Assembly: GCF_002723955.1 (NCBI RefSeq)
Contig: NZ_BEWN01000002.1
Coordinates: 310,001 to 374,000, forward strand
DNA length: 64,000 bases
Direction of reading: 5' to 3'
Origin: Gluconobacter frateurii
GTDB lineage: Bacteria > Pseudomonadota > Alphaproteobacteria > Acetobacterales > Acetobacteraceae
This document shows, in pieces, positions 1 to 7,378 of this stretch (position 1 is its first letter; every line of letters starts with the position of its first letter). The position numbers and the translations under genes were made by a program. A model generated the notes under the pieces. The model saw only the letters and a program-made list of their open reading frames with translations. It did not search any database and was not told the origin of the DNA.

Positions 1-1
1 T

Positions 2-682
2 TACGGGCAGCCATCTGTTGCACAGGGCCTTGAAAGCCTGATGGATCAGGGGTGTGACCGGATCATCAGCATTCCGCTTTATCCGCAGTATTCCGCGACG
101 ACGACTGCGACAGCGAACGATCATCTTTTCCGCGCACTCATGAAATTACGCCGTCAGCCCGCTGTGCTGACGATGCCGTCTTTTCCGGATCACCCACTGT
201 TTGTCCGGGCGTTGGAACAGTCTGTTCGTAAGACTTTGGAAGGTTTGTCTTTCAAGCCTCAAGCTGTTGTTGCGTCCTTTCATGGATTGCCGAAAACCTG
301 CGTTGAAAAAGGCGATTCCTATCAGGAAGAGTGTCAGCGCACGATTGTGGCCTTGCGGAAAGCATTGGGATTCAGCGATGAGCAGATGCCGCTCACATTC
401 CAGTCTCGCTTTGGGCCGCTGGAATGGATCCAGCCTTATACGGCACCTTATGTTACCGCGCTGCCCAAGCAGGGGATCACCAAGATTGCAGTAATTATGC
501 CTGGCTTTATGTCGGATTGCATTGAGACACTCGACGAAATTGGTAATGAGCTTCGTGAGGAATTTATTCATGCCGGCGGTGAAGATTTCGCCCCGATTCC
601 CTGTTTAAACGATACGGATGAAGCTATTGACCTTCTGGAAGGTCTATCCCGTTCTGCGCTCAAGGGTTTCCAGTTTTCCTGA
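2..682 (+). CDS. hemH: Ferrochelatase, C-terminal part (5' end outside window)
   Basis: Inserts ferrous iron into protoporphyrin IX, the last step of haem synthesis. The reading frame is open from base 2, so the start lies upstream of the window and about 226 residues are visible. Family signatures are present: SVAQGLE near the visible start, the metal-site motif SFHGLPKTC with the catalytic His, the segment FQSRFGPLEWIQPYT, and PGFMSDCIETLDEI near the end, which is the hallmark PGFxxDCxETLxEI of the family. Gene ends at TGA and is followed at once by a hairpin terminator shared with the convergent next gene. Haem is needed here for cytochrome-linked oxidative metabolism. Assignment is secure; only the N-terminus is unknown. 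Confidence 0.95.
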   Translation, partial: YGQPSVAQGLESLMDQGCDRIISIPLYPQYSATTTATANDHLFRALMKLRRQPAVLTMPSFPDHPLFVRALEQSVRKTLEGLSFKPQAVVASFHGLPKTCVEKGDSYQEECQRTIVALRKALGFSDEQMPLTFQSRFGPLEWIQPYTAPYVTALPKQGITKIAVIMPGFMSDCIETLDEIGNELREEFIHAGGEDFAPIPCLNDTDEAIDLLEGLSRSALKGFQFS

Positions 683-710
683 GAGGCTGTTGAGAGCATT
701 CGGAAAAGAA

Positions 711-740
711 AACGCCCGGCTTCAGGCCGGGCGTTTCTGT
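711..740. terminator. Bidirectional hairpin terminator between hemH and the next gene
   Basis: A 10-bp perfect stem (AACGCCCGGC and GCCGGGCGTT, loop TTCAG) with A-rich flank on the left and T-rich flank on the right lies between two convergent genes, so it can serve both strands. Confidence 0.85.
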
Positions 741-742
741 TT

Positions 743-1126
743 TCAGAAGTGTTGGTTGGGCTGGGGAGCTGGCGCCGGTGTGTTTGGACCCGGCTCAGGA
801 TGTTCGGCGTCGTACCATTCTGCTTTCTGCTTGGTGGACGCGGCATCATGATGGCGCTGCCACCAGCTGGCATTTGGATCTGCAGGGTGTTCCTTGTCCC
901 AAAGGGCTGCCTTTTCGCGGAGATCCTTGCGATAGAGATGACGGCGATACATGCCAGCGGCACAACCACCCATAGCACCGACGACGGCGTGATGATTGGC
1001 GATATGGCCGCCGACAGCTCCGGCGGCGCCGTATTTGATGCAGCCGCCAGGTTCGGCAAGGGCGGCAGGAGCGGCGGTCAGAAGGGCTGCAAGAGCCAGT
1101 GCGGATCGCGTTAAGCGGATCGTCAT
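743..1126 (-). CDS. Small secreted glycine-rich protein, unknown function
   Basis: A 127-residue protein with a clear Sec signal peptide (TIRLTRSALALAALLTAAPAA followed by an ALA-A cleavage site around residue 24). The mature part starts with a Cys- and Gly-rich stretch (GAAGAVGGHIANHHAVVGAMGGCAAG) that resembles the glycine-zipper-like segments of small envelope proteins; the rest is charged, then Pro-rich. Similar short proteins are widespread in proteobacteria and have no assigned role that I know. It is a single gene, convergent with hemH, and has its own upstream region of about 220 bases containing no other gene. Real gene because of signal peptide and codon pattern; function not predicted. 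Confidence 0.7.
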   Translation of the reverse strand: MTIRLTRSALALAALLTAAPAALAEPGGCIKYGAAGAVGGHIANHHAVVGAMGGCAAGMYRRHLYRKDLREKAALWDKEHPADPNASWWQRHHDAASTKQKAEWYDAEHPEPGPNTPAPAPQPNQHF

Positions 1127-1352
1127 GGTGGGTTTGGTCTCTCGTAAGTGTCTCTCTAGGGAAAAGAGACTTTCTAAGTGTCGAAATTAGGTCCGTGCAG
1201 GGAAGGTTTCAACTCTTCTCCTCTATGTCTGACATTTTAAGCTTGAACTGCATCCGGGTTTTTCATATAACTATGGCATTGAGCCATAATTCACTCAGCT
1301 GATGGTTCGATAATTCATATTGAGAATAAGATTTTACGAGAGGCTCATCCTG

Positions 1353-1715
1353 ATGGATGCAGCCTCTTTTTTTATGCGCCAAGCAGGATTTCAGAGTGTG
1401 GATATTCCCGGTTTGGACCTTTCTGGTCTGCTAGCTGACATCCCGGCCCGATATGAGCTTTGGGTGGCTTTGCTGATTATTGGATGCAAACTGGTTACGG
1501 TCTTTTTGCCTCCCCCACAGAATACATCACGATTGAACGGAATTTACCGTCTGGTGGCCCTTCTGGGGCTGAACATTGGCTGGGCTGCCAACCGTCTGGA
1601 ACGGCAGGTCAGCAAGAAGGTCGTTGTTTCGAAGGACGGAGAGGGCGTGAAAACAGACGCTGCTTCGGAAGCAACGGGCCCTTCTCCTGGCAAGGCTCCG
1701 CAACAAGGCGCCTGA
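1353..1715 (+). CDS. Small two-helix membrane protein, holin-like
   Basis: I chose the ATG at 1353 because GAGG stands nine bases before it; an upstream in-frame start (1320) lacks such a site. The 120-residue product has one clear hydrophobic helix (about residues 35-56, LWVALLIIGCKLVTVFLPPP) and a weaker second one (about 65-82, IYRLVALLGLNIGWAA), then a charged, Pro/Gly-rich soluble tail. Small size, two helices and a charged tail are what phage holins look like, but I see no family signature that proves it. It ends 42 bases before the levansucrase gene on the same strand, so the two are probably cotranscribed. Alternative: an unrelated inner-membrane protein. Confidence 0.6.
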   Translation: MDAASFFMRQAGFQSVDIPGLDLSGLLADIPARYELWVALLIIGCKLVTVFLPPPQNTSRLNGIYRLVALLGLNIGWAANRLERQVSKKVVVSKDGEGVKTDAASEATGPSPGKAPQQGA

Positions 1716-1757
1716 CAGGGTTATTTTTCAAACACTATTCATACGGATCATGAAAAT

Positions 1758-3095
1758 ATGAATGCTATTTCCAGCCGAATTCTGGATCAGCACACGGCTG
1801 TTCGTCGCGTGCTTCCGAACTATCGCTCGTCCCGGTGGACGATTGCCGATGCGCTGAAGGTTCGTACAGACGATCCGACGACGACAATGCCGGTAATCGA
1901 CTACAATTTCCCGGTCATGTCCAACGATGTGATGATCTGGGACAGTGGTGCCCTTCGTGACATGCATATGCGCACTGTTACGTATAAGGGCTGGTTTGTT
2001 CTCTGGTCCCTGGCTGTGGACAAGATCGACAAGACCAATGCCAAGATTTATGACGAATGGCACTCCCGCAATGATCGTGCCTATATCGGCTACTGGTACA
2101 GCGCCGATGGTGTTGAGTGGACGTGGGGTGGTCGCCTGTTTCAGACGTCTGCTGATCTGCGTCCGTGGGAGTGGTCTGGTTCTCTGGTGATGCGTGAGGG
2201 CACCGAGAACAAGGTGGACATGTTCTATACGTCCGTTGGCGCACCGGACGGCAATTCTGTTCCGGCTGTCTGTTCGGGCACCATTCATGCTGATGACAAG
2301 GGTGTCTGGTTTGAGGGCTTCTCGGCCAGTACGGAAATGTTCAAGGCTGACGGCGTTCATTACGCCAATGCCTCTGAAGACGCGTATTTCGATTTCCGCG
2401 ATCCGCAGCCGTTCATCAATCCGGGCGACGGCGAGCTTTACACGCTGTTTGAAGGCAATGTTCCCGGGATGCGGGGGCAGTTTGTCGTCGGTTCTGATGA
2501 GATGGGCCATGTTCCGCCGGGTTATGCGGTGGATGCGGGTGCGCAGTATGGTGCTGCCGCAATCGGTCTGTCCCGCTGTGTGTCCAACTGGCGCAAGGGC
2601 GATTATTCCCGTTGGGAGCTGATGCCTGCCCTGGTGACGGCTCTGGGCGTGAATGATCAGACGGAGCGTCCGCATTTCGTCTTCAAGGATGGTCTGACCT
2701 ATCTATTCACCATCAGCCATCATTCCACCTATACGGGCAAAAGCACGGGCCCTGATGGTGTGTATGGTTTCGTCTCCGAGAAGGGGATTTTTGGTCCCTA
2801 CAAGCCTCTGAACAGCTCGGGTCTGGTACTTGGTAACCCGTCTTCGCAGCCATATTCGACGTACTCGCATTTCGTAGATGCGCAGGGCTATGTTCAGTCG
2901 TTTATCGATACGATTCCGGCGGCCGGTCAGAACGCTGAAAGCCCTGATACCTATCGTATTGGCGGCACGCTTGCTCCGACGGTACGGCTGGTTCTGGATG
3001 GTGATCGGACGTTCCTGACGGAAGTTCATGATTATGCGCAGGTTTTTGCGCAGGCTGCCTGGCCGGCCTCTCTGGCCTATGACGTTCGCGCCTGA
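1758..3095 (+). CDS. Levansucrase (GH68) without N-terminal signal peptide
   Basis: Splits sucrose, releases glucose and transfers fructose to build levan or fructo-oligosaccharides. The three GH68 acidic catalytic residues are visible: the nucleophile Asp in MIWDSGALRD, the transition-state Asp in DFRDPQPF and the acid/base Glu in NDQTERPHFV. Other conserved stretches are PWEWSGS, LYTLFEGN and FTISHHSTY. Length 445 aa matches short Gram-negative levansucrases such as the Zymomonas enzymes. The N-terminus is hydrophilic (MNAISSRILDQHTAVRRVLP), so there is no Sec or Tat signal; Zymomonas and some Gluconobacter levansucrases are known to leave the cell without one. It follows a holin-like gene and precedes a papain-like hydrolase and a lipoprotein. 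Enzyme class is very sure; export route is inference. Confidence 0.95.
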   Translation: MNAISSRILDQHTAVRRVLPNYRSSRWTIADALKVRTDDPTTTMPVIDYNFPVMSNDVMIWDSGALRDMHMRTVTYKGWFVLWSLAVDKIDKTNAKIYDEWHSRNDRAYIGYWYSADGVEWTWGGRLFQTSADLRPWEWSGSLVMREGTENKVDMFYTSVGAPDGNSVPAVCSGTIHADDKGVWFEGFSASTEMFKADGVHYANASEDAYFDFRDPQPFINPGDGELYTLFEGNVPGMRGQFVVGSDEMGHVPPGYAVDAGAQYGAAAIGLSRCVSNWRKGDYSRWELMPALVTALGVNDQTERPHFVFKDGLTYLFTISHHSTYTGKSTGPDGVYGFVSEKGIFGPYKPLNSSGLVLGNPSSQPYSTYSHFVDAQGYVQSFIDTIPAAGQNAESPDTYRIGGTLAPTVRLVLDGDRTFLTEVHDYAQVFAQAAWPASLAYDVRA

Positions 3096-3148
3096 TTTTT
3101 ATAAAGGCAGGATCCGTTCTGCCTGAAAGTCGGGAGTGAGACATTACG

Positions 3149-3178
3149 AAAGCCATCCCCTGCATGGGGGTGGCTTTT
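3149..3178 (+). terminator. Hairpin after levansucrase gene
   Basis: Stem AAAGCCA/TGGCTTT extended by a CCCC/GGGG block around a TGCA loop, followed by a T-rich run. A second small hairpin (GGCAG/CTGCC, about 3105-3124) precedes it. It sits between the levansucrase and the papain-like gene and could end or attenuate the first transcript. Confidence 0.7.
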
Positions 3179-3200
3179 CATTTTTCTGGAGCGTTGATTG

Positions 3201-3953
3201 ATGACGGAACGCAGGCTCGGCAAGCTGCCACCTCGTTATGATGCGCGGACCTATCGGTTTTCGCCTGTTCTGGCGGCGCATGTTCCAGAGGTTCCGGAAA
3301 GTCAGGATTGGTCTGCAGGGGTGCCTTATCAGATGTGGGGCAATGACCGGTTTGGTTGTTGCGCGTTTGCTGCGCATGCAGCTCTCACGGCCACCTGGAC
3401 GAAGGCGGCTCAGGGGCTGGTTCTTCTGTCCAGCGAGCAGGTTCTGCAGAATTATGGCGCAGTTACGGGATTTGATCCGTTAACGGGTCAGAACGATAAT
3501 GGCACTATTCTGCTTGAACAGTTGGGATACTGGAAAAGAAACGGCTTTGTTCGGCCTGGTCAGACCAAGGATTATCTGACGGCCTACGGGGTTATTGATG
3601 CCCATTCCGTCAATGGGATCAAGCGGGGCATTTCTTATCTTGGGGGCGTTCTGGCGGGGGTGCAGGTGCCTCGTGGGTTTCTTGATCTTCCATTGGGTGC
3701 GAGCTGGGACTGGAATGCCGTTCAGGATCATGCCTATGTGGGCGGCCATGCGATTGCACTGACGGGTTACACGACTGAGGGTGTATTTTTCAATACATGG
3801 GGCAGTCGGACATTCATGCCTTGGGATACATTGCTGCGGATCTGTGATGAGGCCTATGGGCTGGTGAGTCGGCAGAATTGGCTGACGGTAAACGGTGTGT
3901 CCCCCAAGGCGGAAGCTATTCATGCACTCGTTGCGGAAATGAGTGCGGCATGA
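3201..3953 (+). CDS. Papain-like (C1 fold) cysteine peptidase family protein
   Basis: Start at ATG 3201, with GGAG nine bases upstream; the TTG at 3198 is less likely. The 250-residue protein has the papain-type triad in order: Cys in NDRFGCCAFAAH (about residue 55), His in GGHAIALTGY (about 184) and Asn in FNTWGS (about 200). A GNDxxGDC-like segment of this type occurs in C1-family proteins carried by phages and plasmids; here the Asp before the Cys is itself Cys. There is no signal peptide or membrane helix. The stop overlaps the start of the following lipoprotein (ATGA), so the two are translationally coupled. It might cut a protein or peptidoglycan peptide; the substrate cannot be read from sequence. 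Confidence 0.7.
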   Translation: MTERRLGKLPPRYDARTYRFSPVLAAHVPEVPESQDWSAGVPYQMWGNDRFGCCAFAAHAALTATWTKAAQGLVLLSSEQVLQNYGAVTGFDPLTGQNDNGTILLEQLGYWKRNGFVRPGQTKDYLTAYGVIDAHSVNGIKRGISYLGGVLAGVQVPRGFLDLPLGASWDWNAVQDHAYVGGHAIALTGYTTEGVFFNTWGSRTFMPWDTLLRICDEAYGLVSRQNWLTVNGVSPKAEAIHALVAEMSAA

Positions 3954-4561
3954 GGCCGTTCTATGTTTTGCCCATATGGCTTTTGCTGTCGGGCTGTGTT
4001 TTTACCGGTGGTGCGCAAACTTCAATCGATGCAGCGTTGGGTGGGGTTCAGAAAGATCTGACGAGAGCTGGCATTGTGAGTGCTTCAGATGTGCAGGACT
4101 GGTCTGAAGAGCAGGCAAACCGCTTTGATACCAATATTCGTGCGCTGCAATGTGCGCAGCGGAATGTAGACCCTGTTGTTGCGCTTGTTTCCGGACCTGT
4201 GGCGATACAGTTGAATGGCAGTCTGACCCAGTCCGGTTCTTTCTCTGTTTCAGCCCTGACAAGTGTTCCCGTTTTGGGAATTACAGCGGATGCCAGCCGT
4301 TCAACAACACAGCAGCTCAGTTTGCCTGTGCAGTTTGTGCCTTTGTCGGCGTTGCCGGATGCAGAAATGCAGCGTGAGGTTGAATATGCTGGCGCTTTGC
4401 TTGGCCAGTCTGACGCTATTCGCGACAAGGAAGGGGAGAAAATTCTGATATCTCGGCAGACGTTGGCTGTGCGTATTCTGGATCTTCAAAAGCCGGATGC
4501 TTTGAAGCTGTGCAAAGCCGATCAGCCGGTTCATCCCTTTGTGGGCATAAAAGAGCGTTGA
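3950..4561 (+). CDS. Lipoprotein of unknown function
   Basis: Start at ATG 3950, overlapping the preceding stop as ATGA. The N-terminus MRPFYVLPIWLLLSGC is a textbook lipoprotein signal with lipobox LLSG-C, so the 203-residue precursor should be lipidated and, lacking an Asp after the Cys, directed to the outer membrane. The mature part is polar, with a Ser/Thr/Val-rich centre (about residues 95-130) likely to be beta-structured and two further Cys. No known domain recognised. Coupled to the papain-like gene, so probably a partner of it. It could play the outer-membrane part of a lysis-like module, but it is longer than usual outer-membrane spanins. Confidence 0.65.
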   Translation: MRPFYVLPIWLLLSGCVFTGGAQTSIDAALGGVQKDLTRAGIVSASDVQDWSEEQANRFDTNIRALQCAQRNVDPVVALVSGPVAIQLNGSLTQSGSFSVSALTSVPVLGITADASRSTTQQLSLPVQFVPLSALPDAEMQREVEYAGALLGQSDAIRDKEGEKILISRQTLAVRILDLQKPDALKLCKADQPVHPFVGIKER

Positions 4562-4660
4562 GCATCAGAATAAGTGAAGTCAGAGCTGTATTTGAAATGT
4601 GCACGGAAGAGCATTGTCTGTTTTGCTCTGATCAGATTTTCTGATTATCCGTTTATCGGC

Positions 4661-4737
4661 TGGTCGGAGTGAGAGGATTCGAACCTCCGGCCCCTGCGTC
4701 CCGAACACAGTGCTCTACCAGGCTGAGCTACACTCCG
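4661..4737 (-). tRNA. tRNA-Pro (anticodon CGG), CCA encoded
   Basis: Read on the minus strand the 77 bases fold as a cloverleaf: acceptor CGGAGTG pairs with CACTCCG, D arm GCTCAGCCTGGTAGAGC, anticodon stem CTGTG/CGCAG with loop TTCGGGA giving anticodon CGG, T arm with GGTTCGAATCC, discriminator A and encoded CCA. Its 3' end faces the levansucrase gene group, the usual side for tRNA-directed integration, though I found no repeated copy of the 3' end. Confidence 0.95.
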
Positions 4738-4797
4738 TGCCGACGGCGCTTCTCCTACCGGGGATTTACAAAACGCGCAAGAGGGCGCGCCGGAAAA

Positions 4798-5499
4798 TCA
4801 GACGGAGAGCAGCAATCTTTTGAGGTGGTGCCATGAGAACAGCACCGTGACGGCTTTTCCCTGAACGTTCCAGACGGGCAGGAGGCCGACGCCGCCGTCT
4901 TTGACAGACACACGTGAGTCTGCAGAGTCATCGCGGTTATCGCCCATGACGAAGAGCTCGCCTGCGGGCACCGTAAAGGCGGGAACGGTGTCGAGCGTTC
5001 CTGCTGTTGTCAGTTTGAGGATGTCATGGTGCGTACCGTCGGGGAGTGTTTCCTCATACCGTCTGGCAGGTACGAACCTTCCTGGGGTGAGTTCGGCCTG
5101 ATAGGGGCTTTTTTCGTGCCAGGGAAGGGCTTTTCCATTTAAAAAGACATGTCCGTTGGACAGGGCAATTCTGTCTCCCGGCAGGCCGATGACACGTTTA
5201 ACCCAGGTTTCATTCAGATTGGCAGGCGCTCGGAAAACGACCACATCTCCCCGGTGCGGCAGGCGGGTGAAAATGCGGAGATGCGGAAGAACAGGAATCC
5301 GCGTTGCAAAAGGAAGACTGGCTGTTCCCCATCCGTAAGGCGGTATGATAGCGACGACCTCATCCCCGATTTCGAGTGTTGGCTTCATTGAGGCCGAAGG
5401 CACGACATAGGCGGCGCCCAATGCGCTGTGAATGAAGAATGCGCCGAGCAGCGGGGGAAACGCAGGAAGAATTTTTTGGAAGGTACGTCGCAGGGTCAT
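4798..5499 (-). CDS. lepB: Signal peptidase I
   Basis: Membrane-bound Ser/Lys protease that removes signal peptides from exported proteins. Box B with the catalytic Ser is seen in VVPSASMKPTL (about residue 37), box D with the catalytic Lys in ETWVKRVIGLPGDRIAL, and box E in FVMGDNRDDSADSR. A single N-terminal hydrophobic segment anchors the 233-residue protein. It reads away from tRNA-Pro's upstream side and is separated from etfA by a strong terminator, so it has its own promoter in the 118-base gap. Shorter than E. coli LepB, like most alphaproteobacterial enzymes. Secure. Confidence 0.93.
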   Translation of the reverse strand: MTLRRTFQKILPAFPPLLGAFFIHSALGAAYVVPSASMKPTLEIGDEVVAIIPPYGWGTASLPFATRIPVLPHLRIFTRLPHRGDVVVFRAPANLNETWVKRVIGLPGDRIALSNGHVFLNGKALPWHEKSPYQAELTPGRFVPARRYEETLPDGTHHDILKLTTAGTLDTVPAFTVPAGELFVMGDNRDDSADSRVSVKDGGVGLLPVWNVQGKAVTVLFSWHHLKRLLLSV

Positions 5500-5576
5500 T
5501 GGGTGTCTCCGTCGTGCAATAGGATGTCACACGGAGGTCGGTCTGCAACTTAAGTTCTGGACAGTTCACGTCATGC

Positions 5577-5609
5577 AAAAAGCAGGCGATCCGTCATGGA
5601 TCGCCTGCT
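5577..5609 (-). terminator. Strong terminator of the etfBA operon
   Basis: Perfect 12-bp stem (AGCAGGCGATCC and GGATCGCCTGCT, loop of five). On the minus strand the stem is followed by a run of T, directly after the etfA stop. Confidence 0.9.
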
Positions 5610-5617
5610 GAAAAGGT

Positions 5618-6523
5618 TCAGAGGGCCTTTTCGAGTGCGGGCAGAACCTCGAAAAGGTCGCCCACGATACCGTAATCGGCGACACGGAAGATCGGGGCTT
5701 CTGGGTCCGTGTTGATGGCCACGATCACGCGGCTGTCTTTCATGCCGGCCAGGTGCTGGATTGCGCCAGACAGGCCAACAGCGATGTAGAGTTCCGGAGC
5801 CACGATCTTGCCGGTCTGGCCGACCTGCATTTCGTTCGGTGCAAAGCCGGAGTCCACAGCAGAACGGGATGCACCAATGGCGGCGTTCAGCTTGTCGGCA
5901 ATGGGTTCGAGCAGCTTGAAGTTGGCTGCGTCCTTCATGCCCTTGCCGCCCGAGATGACCACACGGGCTGCCTCAAGTTCCGGGCGATCGGAGGCAGAGA
6001 GTTCCACCTTCACGAAAACGGACTTTTCGCTGACTGGTGCGTCCAGTGTCTCAACCGGAGCGGAGCCGCCGTCTTTCGGAGCGGGATCAAAGCTGGAACC
6101 CCGAACCGTCAGAATCTTGATGGCGTCTGAAGACCGGACGGTTGCCAGTGCATTGCCTGCGTAGATCGGACGAACGAACGTTTCGGCATCCTTGATTTCG
6201 ACCACATCCGGGATGGGTTGAACGTCAAGCAGGCCTGCCAGACGCGGCAGAATGTTCTTTCCACTGGCAGAGGCAGACGCCACGATGTGGCTGTAGTCCT
6301 TTGCGATGGACGCCAGCAGATCGGCGGCAGGTTCGGCCAGATCCGTGGCTAGACCGGGCACGGACAGAACCCGCTTGATGCCCGGAAGGGCTGCGGCGGC
6401 ACTGGCGCCTTCCCCAAAAACGATGGCGTCTACATCGCCAAAGCGTGTGGCGGCTGTCAGGGCTGAACGTGATGCCTGACGGACTTCACCATTCTCGACT
6501 TCGAGCAGAACAAGAGCGGTCAT
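5618..6523 (-). CDS. etfA: Electron transfer flavoprotein alpha subunit
   Basis: Binds FAD and, with the beta subunit, carries electrons from flavin dehydrogenases to ETF-quinone oxidoreductase. The C-terminal FAD-binding signature is plain: [30 protein letters not shown] and [15 protein letters not shown]. Within it the ISGGKGMKD segment of the nucleotide fold is also present. 301 residues, normal length. Its ATG shares one base with the etfB stop (TGATG), so the subunits are coupled, and the operon ends in a strong hairpin. No acyl-CoA dehydrogenase lies nearby, so the electron donor is not given by context. Confidence 0.95.
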   Translation of the reverse strand: MTALVLLEVENGEVRQASRSALTAATRFGDVDAIVFGEGASAAAALPGIKRVLSVPGLATDLAEPAADLLASIAKDYSHIVASASASGKNILPRLAGLLDVQPIPDVVEIKDAETFVRPIYAGNALATVRSSDAIKILTVRGSSFDPAPKDGGSAPVETLDAPVSEKSVFVKVELSASDRPELEAARVVISGGKGMKDAANFKLLEPIADKLNAAIGASRSAVDSGFAPNEMQVGQTGKIVAPELYIAVGLSGAIQHLAGMKDSRVIVAINTDPEAPIFRVADYGIVGDLFEVLPALEKAL

Positions 6524-7272
6524 CAGATCACCTTCGCTTCTGTCTTGAGCTTTTCGACCAGTTCGGCCGCACTGCCCAGCTTGATACCTTCCTTGCGTTC
6601 TGCCGGCTCTGCGACAGAAACGACAGTCAGGCGGGAGGCAAGATCAACGCCGAGATCGGCAGCCTCAAGCGTTTCGAGAGGCTTTTTGCGTGCCTTCATG
6701 ATGTTTGGGAGAGACGCATAGCGGGGCTCATTGAGGCGCAGATCGGCTGTCACCACGGCGGGAAGAGCCAGGGAGACAACTTCCGTACCACCGTCGATTT
6801 CGCGAGAAACTTCAATGCGACCGTCCGCCACACTGACTGCACTAGCGAACGTGCCCTGTGGCCAGCCGAGCTTGGCTGCCAGGATCTGGCCGGTTGCGTT
6901 CATATCATCATCGATGGCCTGTTTGCCCATGCAGACAAGACCTGGCTGTTCGCGTTCGACAATGGCTTTCAGGGCATTGGCGACGGCACGCGGCTCAAGC
7001 GTATCATCTGTTTTGACCAGAATGGCCCGGTCTGCGCCCATCGCCATCGAGGTACGCAGGATATCCTGCGCCGCCTGAACGCCAATGGTCACTACGACCA
7101 CTTCGGTTGCCACGCCTTTTTCGCGCAGGCGGATGGCTTCTTCCACCGCAATTTCATCGAACGGATTCAGGGACATTTTCAGGCCCTGCGTTTCGACACC
7201 ACTACCATCGGCCGCTACACGCACCTTGACGTTGTAATCGACCACCCTTTTGACTGGGACCAGAATTTTCAT
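6523..7272 (-). CDS. etfB: Electron transfer flavoprotein beta subunit
   Basis: AMP-binding small subunit of ETF. The protein begins [19 protein letters not shown] and shows the family signature [20 protein letters not shown] and the [26 protein letters not shown] segment, followed by the ETF-beta recognition-loop region near [17 protein letters not shown]. 249 residues, usual size. First gene of the pair; the 106 bases upstream to the ETF-QO stop probably hold its promoter, although cotranscription with ETF-QO is possible because all three genes read the same way. Confidence 0.95.
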   Translation of the reverse strand: MKILVPVKRVVDYNVKVRVAADGSGVETQGLKMSLNPFDEIAVEEAIRLREKGVATEVVVVTIGVQAAQDILRTSMAMGADRAILVKTDDTLEPRAVANALKAIVEREQPGLVCMGKQAIDDDMNATGQILAAKLGWPQGTFASAVSVADGRIEVSREIDGGTEVVSLALPAVVTADLRLNEPRYASLPNIMKARKKPLETLEAADLGVDLASRLTVVSVAEPAERKEGIKLGSAAELVEKLKTEAKVI

Positions 7273-7378
7273 CGTGATCTTTCGCTGCTGACGCCGCTGG
7301 AAAAACGGGCGCCACCGTACCGGAAATGGATCAGGAAGTCACATTCCGGTCAGAAAGCGGCCCGTCTGTTTGGAAGAA

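Noticed and set aside
1127-1352. Attachment-site copy of the tRNA-Pro 3' end left of the levansucrase group
   Set aside because: No stretch matching the tRNA end was found; only a small TATGGC/GCCATA hairpin near 1271-1286.
1728-2675. 315-codon minus-strand frame opposite levansucrase
   Set aside because: Arg/His-rich shadow of a certain gene.
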